DNA from: Chersky-299 sp963749535
Lineage (GTDB): Bacteria; Actinomycetota; Thermoleophilia; RBG-16-64-13
Assembly (NCBI GenBank): GCA_963749535.1
Contig: CAVVNF010000017.1
Span: 1-46,776, forward strand
DNA length: 46,776 bases
Direction: 5' to 3'
The translations under genes were made by a program, and so were the position numbers. Under the pieces are notes generated by a model. The model worked only from the letters and a program-made list of their open reading frames with translations, searched no databases and was not told the DNA's origin. Below, piece by piece: positions 36,277 to 45,360 of this stretch (the first letter of the stretch is position 1; the number at the start of each line of letters is the position of its first letter).

Positions 36277-36298
36277 TTGGAAAGCGATTCGTTTCCAA
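36277..36298. promoter_or_regulatory. Candidate operator between dehydratase and 3-oxoacid CoA-transferase operons
   Basis: Inverted repeat TTGGAAA-N8-TTTCCAA in the 250-bp divergent intergenic region (36159-36407). Placed to control either or both operons. The regulator is unknown and none is encoded next to it. Confidence 0.4.
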
Positions 36299-36407
36299 AG
36301 CAGGCGCTGCTCTTGGAAAATGGCTGTCCTGTGGGTCGAGGGCCGCGTTCCCGATCGCAGAGAGACAACGGGGGGCGAAAGCGGCGCACATACTACAGGA
36401 GAGGGAG

Positions 36408-37097
36408 ATGCCTAAGAACAAGGTCGTCAGCCTCGAAGAGGCCATTTCACACATCAAGTCGGGGATGAGCATCGCTATCGGCGGTTTTCTCAGCCAGGGC
36501 GAGCCGCTGACGCTGATCCGGGGCTTGAAAGCATCCGACGCCACAGACCTCACCATCGTCGCATGCACCGGGGGCTACAAAGACGAGGGGATCGTTGAGC
36601 TCATCAACGCGGGCAAAGTGAGGAAGCTCGTGGCCAGCCACATCGGCACCACACCGGCGGTGGTCAAAGCTTTCCACGAAGGCGCGATCGAAGTGCAGCT
36701 CATTCCCCAGGGAACCCTCGCCGAGCAGATGCGGTGCGGCGGCGCCGGTCTCGGAGGCTTCCTCACTCCTACCGGCTTGGGGACCGTCGTGGCCGAAGGC
36801 AAGCAGCACATCGAGCTCGACGGAGTCACGTATCTTCTGGAAAAGTCTATCCGCACCGATGTGGCCCTCGTGCGAGCCCACGCCGGCGATGCCTGGGGCA
36901 ACCTGCGCTATCGCGGCACCGCCCGCAACTACAACTCCGTGGCGGCGACATGCGCGGATTACGTGGTGGCGGAGGTAGAGTTCCTGTATAACCCGGGCGA
37001 GATAGATCCAGAGAGCGTACACACCCAGGGCATCTACGTGGACGCCGTCGTGCGTTCGGACATGAGCTACTGCGGCAAGCCGCTCAATTGCGACTGA
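36408..37097 (+). CDS. 3-oxoacid CoA-transferase subunit A
   Basis: 229 aa, ATG at 36408 with AGGAGAGG upstream. Family I CoA-transferase alpha-chain signatures: 'SGMSIAIGGFLSQGEPLTLI', 'LTIVACTGGYKDEGIVELIN', 'VASHIGTTPAVVKAFHEGAI', 'IPQGTLAEQMRCGGAGLGGF' and 'DVALVRAHAGDAWGNLRYRG'. AtoD/ScoA/PcaI-type; it transfers CoA between succinyl- or acetyl-CoA and a 3-oxoacid. It pairs with the beta subunit 21 bp downstream. Given a PcaD-like hydrolase elsewhere in the window, 3-oxoadipate is one possible substrate, but this is not proven. Confidence 0.92.
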   Translation: MPKNKVVSLEEAISHIKSGMSIAIGGFLSQGEPLTLIRGLKASDATDLTIVACTGGYKDEGIVELINAGKVRKLVASHIGTTPAVVKAFHEGAIEVQLIPQGTLAEQMRCGGAGLGGFLTPTGLGTVVAEGKQHIELDGVTYLLEKSIRTDVALVRAHAGDAWGNLRYRGTARNYNSVAATCADYVVAEVEFLYNPGEIDPESVHTQGIYVDAVVRSDMSYCGKPLNCD

Positions 37098-37118
37098 CAG
37101 CCGGAGAGAGAGAACAAC

Positions 37119-37796
37119 ATGCCAGACATTAAGAACATAATCGCGGAGCGCGCGGGGGCCGAACTCAAAGACGGACAGGTAATCAACCTGGGCATCGGGC
37201 TACCGACCCTCGTGGCGAACTATGTGCCCGAGGGGATCGACGTGGTCATCCACACGGAGAACGGCGCCGTGGGCGTGGGGCCTGCTCCAGCTCCCTATTG
37301 CGCCGACCCGGACCGCGCCAATGCCGGCGGCCAACCGATCACGCTCGGACCCGGGGGGAGCTACTTCGATTCGTCCACGTCGTTCGCCATGATCCGCGGG
37401 GGCCACGTGGACGCCACCTTCCTGGGGACGCTCCAAGTTGACGGCGACGGCAACATCGCCAGCTACGAGATCCCGGGCAAGCTGGTGGCCGGGATGGGCG
37501 GGGCCATGGACCTGCTGGCCGGGGCGCGCCTCGTTTACGTGACCACCGAGCATTGCTCCAAAGATGGCAAGACCAAGCTGGTGAAGCACTGCACGTTCCC
37601 GCTCACCGGTGCCGCTGAGGCGGACGCCATCATCACGGAACGGGCTGTGTTCCGGCGTTACCTGGACCGTGGTTTCATCCTGGAGGAAGTGGCTCGCGGC
37701 TACACTCTGGAAGACATCGCGGCTGCCACAGACATGGTCTACACGGTCTCGGAGACGGTGAAGATGGAGGCATTTGGTCCCGCAAAGGACGAATAG
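37119..37796 (+). CDS. 3-oxoacid CoA-transferase subunit B
   Basis: 225 aa, ATG at 37119 after GGAGAGAGAG. The catalytic Glu47 lies in 'VVIHTENGAVGVGPAPAP', and 'INLGIGLPTLVANYVPEGID', 'SSTSFAMIRGGHVDATFLGT', 'VDGDGNIASYEIPGKLVAGM' and 'GAMDLLAGARLVYVTTEHCS' are typical AtoA/ScoB/PcaJ segments. Glu47 forms the enzyme-CoA thioester. Same operon as the A subunit, closed by the hairpin at 37871. Confidence 0.93.
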   Translation: MPDIKNIIAERAGAELKDGQVINLGIGLPTLVANYVPEGIDVVIHTENGAVGVGPAPAPYCADPDRANAGGQPITLGPGGSYFDSSTSFAMIRGGHVDATFLGTLQVDGDGNIASYEIPGKLVAGMGGAMDLLAGARLVYVTTEHCSKDGKTKLVKHCTFPLTGAAEADAIITERAVFRRYLDRGFILEEVARGYTLEDIAAATDMVYTVSETVKMEAFGPAKDE

Positions 37797-37870
37797 GCCG
37801 GGCGGCGAGGGCAGTTTGACGATAACGGGCTGACTGACTCAACGGGCCGGCTGACACAGCTGATGATGCG

Positions 37871-37895
37871 GAGGGCGCGCCTAGGACGCGCCCTC
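37871..37895. terminator. Bidirectional terminator hairpin
   Basis: A perfect 9-bp stem GAGGGCGCG / CGCGCCCTC with loop CCTAGGA, between the convergent CoA-transferase and lipoprotein genes. T-tracts are weak. Confidence 0.65.
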
Positions 37896-37902
37896 GTTCT
37901 GC

Positions 37903-38646
37903 TCACGGCAGAAACTGCTCGGTGATGCTCACGATGGTCGACCCTGAGCGTTCGATCCACCAGGGCACCGTGCGTAAGGTCGGCCCGGGGGAGGCGTTGC
38001 TCTGCCAGTAGCTGAGGAACGTGGCCCAGGTGACTGGTTGTGGGTCCGGCGACTCGAGCTCCGTGAATATCTTGGCCTTCGGGGAAACGGCGAAGGTTCT
38101 TAGCTCTTTGCTCTGGTTCTGGATGTAGTAGTCGTTGTCGAGGGTCCCGCCGGGCGGGATCACGCCGTCTGCTATTGCCGCTTGGACGGCGGCCTGTCCT
38201 GTGAGGAGCAACACGTAGTCAATCTCGAGGGAGCGTTTCCCACCGGCCTCCGAGACTTTCTTGATGAAGCCCAAGGCCTTGATATCGCCGTTGGGCAAGC
38301 GGGTCTCCGCGTTGGACAGGGGACCGGCGCTCGTGGAGGTGGTGGAAGAACTCGGCGCCGAAGAGCTGGTCGACGAGGTCGCCGAGGTGGAGGACGATTC
38401 CGACGTGGCTGTGGACTGGGTGGTGGTGCTCGACGCGGACGCCTGGGTCGTACTCGGCCCGCTCGTGGAGCTCGGAGTCCCTCTACCACACCCGGCCGTC
38501 ACGAGTGTCACGGCAGCGAGCACGGCAGCGACCACGAAGGCAGTGGCCGCCAGGCCTCTGCGCGAGCGGCTCCTGGGCGACGGGTGCCTTGGCGACAGCC
38601 TCGTCGGCGCGAGGCCCCTCGGCGAACAATGCGGCTTGGTCCCCAT
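37903..38646 (-). CDS. Secreted lipoprotein with Ser/Thr-rich stalk, function unknown
   Basis: 247 aa from the ATG at 38646 (AGGGGGACAAA upstream). An Arg-rich n-region, hydrophobic core and lipobox 'LVTAGC' are followed by about 50 Ser/Thr residues forming a cell-surface stalk. A compact C-terminal domain then has 'GDIKALGFIKKVSEAGGKRS', 'LEIDYVLLLTGQAAVQAA', 'DYYIQNQSKELRTFAVSP' and 'WIERSGSTIVSITEQFL'. The domain is of a type often seen after such stalks in Actinomycetota lipoproteins; no activity is known. Confidence 0.7.
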   Translation of the reverse strand: MGTKPHCSPRGLAPTRLSPRHPSPRSRSRRGLAATAFVVAAVLAAVTLVTAGCGRGTPSSTSGPSTTQASASSTTTQSTATSESSSTSATSSTSSSAPSSSTTSTSAGPLSNAETRLPNGDIKALGFIKKVSEAGGKRSLEIDYVLLLTGQAAVQAAIADGVIPPGGTLDNDYYIQNQSKELRTFAVSPKAKIFTELESPDPQPVTWATFLSYWQSNASPGPTLRTVPWWIERSGSTIVSITEQFLP

Positions 38647-39143
38647 TTTGTCCCCCTCGCTGCATCCGCGGTTCTGGCTCCTCGCCAGTTTACCCTGCAG
38701 CCGCAACCATCGACCCGCCGGATGACGAGCTGACAAAGGAAATGGCCCGATCTTCTCCGGCCCAAGGAGTGGCCGGAGGTCTGCAGAAAAACGACCAGGT
38801 GACTTTCGGACGGCCGGGCCAGGCCGACCGCCGGGAATGCCGATGCCACCACACTCCAGCGTGAGCTGCAAGCTCACCCAAGACCATAACGTCTTTCCAC
38901 CCTTACGGGAGGTGATGCGCCAGCACTGCGGGCACTGTTTCTTCCCATAGCGTATGACCCCTCCTTTCTGGGACGGCTTGCGAGTAATCTTTTCTCTGGG
39001 GCCGGTACTCTGCCCGCTGGCGCTCGGCGCGTCGTGGATCCGAGGGGCGGGATACCTGCCATGTAACGAAGGAGACCTCTACCAGCCGGAGTCGAAGGTG
39101 CCACGCCGCGCCAAAGCGTCGGACAGCAAAGGAGCAGGGCTTG
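38647..39143. other. Non-coding region upstream of the nitrilase gene
   Basis: About 500 bp without a supported gene. It holds a small perfect hairpin GTGAGC-TGCAA-GCTCAC (38861-38877). The promoters of the divergent lipoprotein and nitrilase genes must lie here, but no clear boxes were identified. Confidence 0.4.
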
Positions 39144-40232
39144 ATGAAGTACGACATCTACACCGCGGTGGCCATCCAGAATGAAGTGAAGGTGGTCAGT
39201 GACCGTTCCGACATCGACCGCAACCTCACTCGGTGCCTGGAGCTGATCGACTCCGCCCCTCAGCTCTGCTACACGGCGAGAGGAGGGTACGAGGGTAGCT
39301 GGGCTCCGATCAAACTCGTCAGTTTCTCTGAGTTCTTCATCCAGGGCCACGAAGGCCACTGGCCGTACCAGCACTACCTCGACAACGTGTTGATCGAACT
39401 CCCGGGTCCGGAGACCGAACGCCTGGCCGCGAAGGCCCGGGAGCATAACATCTACATCGCCGGCTGCGCCCTCGAGCGCGATCCCGAGTGGGCGGACGAC
39501 GGCTACTTCTTCAACACGCACTTCGTCATCAGCCCGGCAGGAGAGATCGTCCACAAGTACCGGAAGATCACGACCGCCACGCACTATGAACTGTCTCTCA
39601 GCCCGCACGACATCTACACGCGTTGGATCGAACGGTACGGCGACCGGCTCGAGAGCTTCCTGCCGGTTACCGAAACCGAGATCGGTCGGATCGGCACCAT
39701 CACCTGCATGGACGGCCACTTCCCGGAGACCGCCCGGGCTCTGGGCGTGCAAGGAGCCGAAGTGATACTGCATCCTCTACTGATCGACCCGATGATGTCG
39801 CCGCCATCGGAGACCTGGCAGATGATGAACCGTATGCGCGCTTGGGAGAACCTGGCCTACGTGGTCTCGGCCTCGTGGGGCGCGTTGCTGGGGGCGCGGC
39901 GGCCAAAGATGACGGCACCGGGCAAGTCGATGATCTGCGACTACAATGGGGCGGTCGTGGCCTACGCCGATTTCCCCGGCGAAGCCATCATCTCCGCTAC
40001 CATAAACCTGGAGGAGCTCAGGCGCCGCAGGCTCGATCCTAGCCGCAACTTCCTTGCTCTGCTCCGGAACGAGGTATATCGCAAGATCTACGAGGGATCT
40101 ATCTACCCGCCGGACCAGTTCAGCGAGGGCAATCCCCAGACCCGCACTGCCAGGGACCCCTTGGACACCATCCGCGACTTCGTGAAGGACGGCCGTTACG
40201 TGCTTCCCGACAAGTTGCCGGAAGGGTTCTAG
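39144..40232 (+). CDS. Carbon-nitrogen hydrolase (nitrilase superfamily)
   Basis: 362 aa from the ATG at 39144 (AAAGGAG upstream). The catalytic triad is readable: Glu63 in 'KLVSFSEFFIQG', Lys141 in 'IVHKYRKITTATHYEL' and Cys188 in 'RIGTITCMDGHFPETARAL'. 'HNIYIAGCALERDPEW' and 'RAWENLAYVVSASWGALLGA' are further family strands. It hydrolyses an amide, carbamoyl or nitrile in the cytosol; the longer C-terminal extension ('RRRLDPSRNFLALLRNEVYR') resembles aliphatic-amidase/N-carbamoyl amino acid hydrolase branches. Followed on the same strand by a phosphotriesterase-family gene. Confidence 0.88.
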   Translation: MKYDIYTAVAIQNEVKVVSDRSDIDRNLTRCLELIDSAPQLCYTARGGYEGSWAPIKLVSFSEFFIQGHEGHWPYQHYLDNVLIELPGPETERLAAKAREHNIYIAGCALERDPEWADDGYFFNTHFVISPAGEIVHKYRKITTATHYELSLSPHDIYTRWIERYGDRLESFLPVTETEIGRIGTITCMDGHFPETARALGVQGAEVILHPLLIDPMMSPPSETWQMMNRMRAWENLAYVVSASWGALLGARRPKMTAPGKSMICDYNGAVVAYADFPGEAIISATINLEELRRRRLDPSRNFLALLRNEVYRKIYEGSIYPPDQFSEGNPQTRTARDPLDTIRDFVKDGRYVLPDKLPEGF

Positions 40233-40262
40233 TCACGCGAACACTCAGAAGAAGCAGGCGGG

Positions 40263-40315
40263 CACGCCGGGCAGCACTCACGGGCGGATGCGCTAATCGA
40301 GTGCCGCCCGGCGTG
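40263..40315. terminator. Large hairpin after the nitrilase gene
   Basis: A 17-bp stem with one mismatch (CACGCCGGGCAGCACTC / GAGTGCCGCCCGGCGTG) and a 19-nt loop, 31 bp after the stop. No T-tract follows, so it could also be an RNA-stabilising structure. Confidence 0.55.
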
Positions 40316-40447
40316 ACTGGGCCTGTAACATTGGCGCTGGCTACACGGTCTTGGCGCCGGGTTCGCTTTGGAGGCTGATGGCCTTGTCGCGCGGGCGGCG
40401 AGACAGTAGCCTAGTGCAGTCCTGAGTCAAAGCTGGGGGCGGCAAGT

Positions 40448-41524
40448 GTGAACAACCGCAGGCAAGTAATGACCGTGCTGGGTCCGCTGGCGCCTGAGCA
40501 ACTTGGCGTCACTTTGCCGCACGAGCACGTGCTCTGCGATATCACGTGCCTCTGTCCGCCCCCTCAAGACGAAAATCGCCGCGAGTTCCTCGAGCGGCCT
40601 GTAGAAATGGGCATCCTCGGGCTCATCCGCCGTGACCCGCTCTTCAACCGCGATAATTGCCTCCTGGACGATGTGGATCTGGCTGTCCAGGAGATCCGCG
40701 AATTCAAAAAGCTGGGCGGCGCCACGATCGTAGATCTGACCTCGGAGGAGGTAGTAGGTCGCGACCCGGTAGCCCTGCAGGCCGTCGCACGGGCAACCGG
40801 CGTTAACATTGTCTGTGGATGCGGCCACTACCTACACTTCGTCCACCCACTAGCTGCGGCCGAGGAGACGATGGAAGCGATCGCCGAGCAGCTTGTGGTC
40901 GAGCTCGATGAAGGCATAGGGAGCACCGGAGTGCGGCCGGGCATCATCGGGGAGATCGGCACCAGCGACCCCATCCATCCCCAGGAGGTCAAGATGCTCG
41001 GCGCGGCGGCCCGGGCTCAACAGAAGACCGGCGCGGCCATCACGGTGCATTGCAACCTGGGCACCCGAACTGGGGCTCAGGTGCTGCGCTTGCTCGATGA
41101 GGCCGGCGCCGATCTATCCCGCGTTGTGCTGGGCCATGTGGATTTCGCTCTCGGCCACCTGGATGTGTCGTTCGAGGGCGCGGTGAGCTACCACAAGCAA
41201 TTGGCGTCGAGCGGATGCTTCATCGAGTATGACACCGTCGGGGCAGACGGCTACTTCCGGGGAACCGGAGCAGAGCGGCCTTTCTGGGCTCCGTCGGACC
41301 GGCAAAGGGCGGAAGCCATCGCCCGTCTTCTGGATGCGGGGCTCAGCGACCAAGTGCTCATCTCTCACGACATCTGTCTCAAGCACTATCTGCTCCACTA
41401 CGGTGGCTTCGGCTATGGCCACATCCTCCGTGAGTTCAGGCACAACCTCATGGATGCGGGTCTGGGGGAGGCCGACATCCACCGACTGCTGGTGGAGAAC
41501 CCGGCAAGGATGCTCACCCACTAG
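40448..41524 (+). CDS. Phosphotriesterase-family metal-dependent hydrolase
   Basis: 358 aa with a GTG start. TIM-barrel amidohydrolase ligands are in order: His25/His27 in 'GVTLPHEHVLCDIT', Glu in 'PGIIGEIGTSDPIHP' (replacing the carbamylated Lys of true phosphotriesterases), His in 'AAITVHCNLGTR', His in 'VVLGHVDFALG', and Asp in 'VLISHDICLKHYLL'. Such proteins are often lactonases or amide/ester hydrolases rather than organophosphate enzymes. It may act with the upstream nitrilase in breakdown of a nitrogenous compound, but this is inference from adjacency only. Confidence 0.88.
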   Translation: MNNRRQVMTVLGPLAPEQLGVTLPHEHVLCDITCLCPPPQDENRREFLERPVEMGILGLIRRDPLFNRDNCLLDDVDLAVQEIREFKKLGGATIVDLTSEEVVGRDPVALQAVARATGVNIVCGCGHYLHFVHPLAAAEETMEAIAEQLVVELDEGIGSTGVRPGIIGEIGTSDPIHPQEVKMLGAAARAQQKTGAAITVHCNLGTRTGAQVLRLLDEAGADLSRVVLGHVDFALGHLDVSFEGAVSYHKQLASSGCFIEYDTVGADGYFRGTGAERPFWAPSDRQRAEAIARLLDAGLSDQVLISHDICLKHYLLHYGGFGYGHILREFRHNLMDAGLGEADIHRLLVENPARMLTH

Positions 41525-41776
41525 TCACGACGCGCTCTTAGTGTGCACGGGGCGACTCCTCGGCGCCTCCGGGCTCGGTAGCGCGCACCTGGCCGTCTCT
41601 TCGCGAGCGTCACCCGACGCAACTTGGTCTAGGCGAGATGCTTGATGCCACGTTAGGCAGTGTAATCGACGATCGCCCGGCTGGGATCTGCTCCCGGGCA
41701 TAGCCCTCTCAAGCCAGTAGTTGCGACCGTCGATACAAGCGTCGACGGTATTGACAGGCGGGACGAAGGGCAAGAC

Positions 41777-43798
41777 GTGGTGAGCGGACAGCTATGGAAG
41801 CCAGACCCTGACGATGTGGAGGGCGCTGCTAGCCCGATCGGTGTCAGGCCGAACCTGAGGGGCGGGCGCCGCCAGGCCGCGTGCCCGCACCGTACTGCCC
41901 GCCCAGACGTGGGCGAAGCCACGTGCAAGGCCAGTGGCTCTTCCGAGGCAATTACCGAAGGTACGGTTGGCGGACGATGGTCGATGGTCCTAACCCCGAG
42001 CCAGACCTCTTCGCGCCGTAAATCCGCCCCCGTAGCCGGATCTTGGTTCGGTGGCCCGGCGGAGGAAGCGCTCCGACGGAGCGAGGAGCTCCACAGTTCG
42101 CTCATCGAGACCATGATGGATGGATTTGCCTACTGTCAGATGCTATACGACGACGAAGGTCTGCCTATAGACTGGGTGTACCTAGCGGTCAACTCCGCGT
42201 TCGTTACCCTCACGGGCCTGGATGACATCGTCGGCAAGAGGGTGACCGAGGCCATTCCTGGCGTCCGTGAGGCGTCTCCGGAGCTCTTCGAGATATACGG
42301 GCGGGTCGCCTCCGGCGGCCGTCCGGAGAGGTTCGAGATTGAGTTCGCCCCCTTGGCCATGTGGATGAACATCGCGGTCTCCAGCCCCGCCCCCGGCTAC
42401 TTTGTGGCCGTCTTCGAAGACATAACCGATCGCAAGCGGATGGAGGCTGCTCTTCGTCTCTCCCAACTCTCCCTGGATCGTTCCGGCGACATGATCCACT
42501 GGATAGCCAGCGACGGGCGCTTGGTCTACGCGAGCGAATCCTCTGCCAGACGTTTCGGGCTTACGCGCGAGGAACTGCTTTCCCTCACCGTGTTTGATCT
42601 GGACCCCACCATGACGCGCGAGGCTTGGCCGGCCCACTGGCAGGAGCTGAAGGTCCGTGGCTCCTTCACCTTCGAATCGGTGCACAAGACCAGAGCTGGA
42701 GAGATCTTTCCGGTCGAGGTGACCGTCAATTATCTGGAGTACGGTGGCCGGGAGTACAACTTCTGTTTCACCCGGGACATCACGAAGCGCCGGGAGCTCG
42801 AAGCTTCTCTGCGTCTCACCCAGCTCTCCGTCGATCGAGCTGCCGACCTCATCCACTGGGTGGCTCCCGACGGTCGTTTGCTCTATGTGAGCAATTCCAC
42901 CTGTGTTCGCCTGGGATACTCTCGCGAGGAGTTGCTGGGTATGACTATCTTTGACCTCGATCCCGTTCTCACAGGCAAAACCTGGGATGAGCAGTGGCAC
43001 CGGATGCGAGAGCTCGGTTCCTTCAGCTTCGAGAGCATCCATCGGACCCAAGCTGGGGAACTGTTTCCGGTCGAGGTCGTGGTCAACTACGTGCGCGAGG
43101 AAGGCTCGGAATACAACTTCGTCTTCGCCCGGGATATCGGCCGGCGCAAGAAGGCGGAGCAGGACCTGCACAAGGCCAAGACCGCTCTCGAGGTCCAGAA
43201 CCGGGAGCTTCGTGAGGCTCGCGACGCCCTCGCGCTCCTAGCCCGCACCGACTCCTTGACCGGATGTCTCAACCGCGGGGCCGTTCTTTCCCGGTTGGAC
43301 GAAGAGCTCGAAAGAGCAGACCGGGAGGGAAGCCCGCTAGTCGTCGGCATGATCAACGTCGACCATTTCAAGGAGATCAACGACACCTACGGCCACGCAG
43401 CTGGTGACCAAGTGCTGCGCGAGGTGGTTGCGCGTTGCCTCGGTGCTTTAAGGCCGTACGACGTGTTCGGTCGCCTCGGTGGGGATGAGTTTCTGGTCGT
43501 GATCTCCGCGGCCGGGGAAGAAGAAGCGCGAAGTGCTTTCAGTCGCATCCATACGGCTATCACCGACAAGCCAATCGTGGTGAACGCCGAGCAGATCCCG
43601 ATGAAGGTGAGTATTGGCGGCGTTCTCAGGAGCGCAGAGTCGGCTACCGCTCTCATAGGTCTGGCGGACGAGGCACTGTATGAGGCCAAGGCTCTGGGCC
43701 GCAACCGTCTCGTGATGTACGGCTCGGGCCCCGAAGCCGGCAGCTCATCGCTCCCTCCGAGCAAGAGGGTCACCGAGTTCCACAGCGCCAGGGCGTGA
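41777..43798 (+). CDS. PAS-PAS-PAS-GGDEF diguanylate cyclase
   Basis: 673 aa from the GTG at 41777; the first ~70 residues are poorly structured, and an internal ATG at 41984 is an alternative start. Three PAS domains: residues about 105-225 ('MMDGFAYCQMLYDDEG', 'FEDITDRKRMEAA'), 225-345 and 345-465. The last two are strongly alike (both 'EELL...TVFDLDP/TIFDLDP', 'SFTFESVHKT/SFSFESIHRT', 'EIFPVEV/ELFPVEV'). A coiled linker leads to the GGDEF domain ('RTDSLTGCLNRGAVLSRLDE') with an intact active site 'GRLGGDEFLVV', and an RxxD product-inhibition site (RPYD) five residues before GGDEF. It makes c-di-GMP in response to cytosolic signals; no TM helix is present. Confidence 0.93.
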   Translation: MVSGQLWKPDPDDVEGAASPIGVRPNLRGGRRQAACPHRTARPDVGEATCKASGSSEAITEGTVGGRWSMVLTPSQTSSRRKSAPVAGSWFGGPAEEALRRSEELHSSLIETMMDGFAYCQMLYDDEGLPIDWVYLAVNSAFVTLTGLDDIVGKRVTEAIPGVREASPELFEIYGRVASGGRPERFEIEFAPLAMWMNIAVSSPAPGYFVAVFEDITDRKRMEAALRLSQLSLDRSGDMIHWIASDGRLVYASESSARRFGLTREELLSLTVFDLDPTMTREAWPAHWQELKVRGSFTFESVHKTRAGEIFPVEVTVNYLEYGGREYNFCFTRDITKRRELEASLRLTQLSVDRAADLIHWVAPDGRLLYVSNSTCVRLGYSREELLGMTIFDLDPVLTGKTWDEQWHRMRELGSFSFESIHRTQAGELFPVEVVVNYVREEGSEYNFVFARDIGRRKKAEQDLHKAKTALEVQNRELREARDALALLARTDSLTGCLNRGAVLSRLDEELERADREGSPLVVGMINVDHFKEINDTYGHAAGDQVLREVVARCLGALRPYDVFGRLGGDEFLVVISAAGEEEARSAFSRIHTAITDKPIVVNAEQIPMKVSIGGVLRSAESATALIGLADEALYEAKALGRNRLVMYGSGPEAGSSSLPPSKRVTEFHSARA

Positions 43799-44160
43799 CG
43801 GGGGCCGGCCGAGGAGGCTGCGAGCCGACAGATCACACTCTGACCAAGAACAGGGGCACCCGGGGCACTCGAAACACCCGAAATGGGAATCGGCAGCGGA
43901 AGATCGAGGCTAACGGCCAGTTCGGCATGACCTCATCGAGTAACGCCCACTCCGATCTACTCGTCGGGCGACAAGCGCAGTGAGCTTTCGACGGTGCAAT
44001 CCGCGGAAAAGAAGCTGCCGACGCACTGGTCGCTGGTGCGCGGATAGCTGAGATGGGCATCGCCGCGTGGTTGATTTGAGGCAGCCCGCCCCACGTGAAG
44101 GGGTCCGGCGTCTTGTCCGTCCTATCTCCTAACCCGCGTTCAGCTTGTCGGGATAGGGAA

Positions 44161-44249
44161 TAGGAAAGGGGGAAACGGGCCATTCTGTGACAGGCTCCGT
44201 TGAAAGTTGGAGATCCGCTCCGCTCGCGCCCGGCTTCGCCGGTCGCTCG
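44161..44249. repeat. 89-bp inverted repeat, left arm
   Basis: Identical to the complement of 46671-46759 except for one base. It includes 'cattctgtgacaggctccg' and the palindrome 'cccggcttcgccgg'. It resembles a conserved end of a mobile element, but no transposase of a matching family lies between the arms. Confidence 0.85.
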
Positions 44250-44553
44250 CTGTCGATGGTCCCGGCTCCGGGGGTGCTTGCGCGGCTCCCTCGCTCCGCC
44301 TGTGGCGGCATGTCCGACGCGAGAGGTGGGATGTATGGTTGTACCGAAGATTCCCGCTGCGCGGCTCGCTCTCCTCTAGGGCGCTCGCGCCCTCAACTCC
44401 GGGTCGCCGCTGCGCGGCTCGGTCCCTCTAGGCGTTTCGGCTCTGGGTTTGCTGATCGCGGCTCACCCCGACACTTGACAGCTTAGCGTATCCGTCGCGC
44501 GGATGGGCTGCTATCAATCAAGACTTGGGCTACGCGGCTGGCTCGATGGGCGA

Positions 44554-44597
44554 GAGCCCCCAGCGGCCGAGCTTGGCGGCTACCGAAGGGGGCTCTA
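44554..44597. terminator. Hairpin AGAGCCCCC / GGGGGCTCT
   Basis: A perfect 9-bp stem with a 26-nt loop that can itself fold. Terminator-like, though no gene obviously ends here and no T-tract follows. Confidence 0.3.
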
Positions 44598-45018
44598 GGA
44601 AGAAGGAAGATGAGGACTGCCTACAGGGAAGGCCCGGCGCGCCGCCAAACCGGCCATGTGCCCTGGGCCTTTTCCCGATAGGTCCTGCCCGAGCCTCCGA
44701 GTTCATTGTAGACGGTTCCTCCCGCGGAAGAGACCACGGAGTGCTTAGCCGACGTAAACCTCTTTCAAACTCGCTATGCTCGCTGCGCCTTCCCCGACCT
44801 ACGTGGCGAAATCTTCGGTCGAGCCGCTGAATCGGCGAAGACCAAGCGTCCACTGTGGGGCGTACGCCGGAGGTAATATGATCGACGGTGACCTGAAATA
44901 GCGGCCAGGCTACTTGTGGGGGCCGAGGGCACGGGTCTTCAGACGCCGACCCAGCTGATGCAAGGGGGGAGTAATGCCCGATCTGTCTCTTCTGGATAAC
45001 GCATATTTCGTGAGGGGC

Positions 45019-45297
45019 TTAGAAGTTTCCCCGGGCGGCCTCCTGCAAGATCATCTTCTCCAGGGTAAGGTCAGAGACCGCCCTGCGCAGTCTTGCATTC
45101 TCATGCTCCAGGTCTTTCAGGCGCTTAGCCTGGGAAACATCGAGGCCGCCGTACTCCTTACGCCAGCGGTAGTAGCTCACCTCGCTGACGCCGATGGCTT
45201 TCACCACCTCGGGTACTTTGTTGCCCTGGCCTAAGAGGACCTCGGCCTCACGCAGCTTGGCAATGATCTCCTCGGGGCGGTAGTGCTTCTGGGACAT
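45019..45297 (-). CDS. IS3-family transposase OrfA, remnant without OrfB
   Basis: 92 aa, ATG at 45297 after GGAGGAAGTAGATC. Clear HTH OrfA: 'KHYRPEEIIAKLREAEVLLG', 'VSEVSYYRWRKEYGG' and the zipper 'KRLKDLEHENARLRRAVSDL'. A typical IS3 end reading TGACCCCCTGAAACCGGTCC on the minus strand starts at 45361. The orfB that should follow is missing and the element is cut off near 45018. It belongs to a different IS3 subgroup than the element at 3429-4693. Confidence 0.88.
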   Translation of the reverse strand: MSQKHYRPEEIIAKLREAEVLLGQGNKVPEVVKAIGVSEVSYYRWRKEYGGLDVSQAKRLKDLEHENARLRRAVSDLTLEKMILQEAARGNF

Positions 45298-45360
45298 GAT
45301 CTACTTCCTCCTTCGTCGGTCCGAAACCATAACCTAAAGCTGGACCGGTTTCAGGGGGTC

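Larger units (their letters stand above)
43799..44960. other. Repeat-rich region without a supported gene
   Basis: About 1.2 kb of GC-rich, hairpin-rich sequence. It contains one arm of an 89-bp inverted repeat (44161-44249), direct repeats CCGCTGCGCGGCTCG at 44354 and 44407 each followed by a ctctagg motif, and a hairpin at 44554-44597. Open frames here have shadow-like composition. I see no recognisable protein or RNA. Confidence 0.5.

Noticed and set aside
38913..38948. Mini-frame encoding a CxxC peptide upstream of the nitrilase gene
   Set aside because: Only 11 codons, the ribosome binding motif touches the ATG, and nothing supports translation.
40448..41524. True organophosphate-degrading phosphotriesterase
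   Set aside because: A Glu stands where the carbamylated Lys should be, and lactonase-like relatives are more common, so only the family is named.
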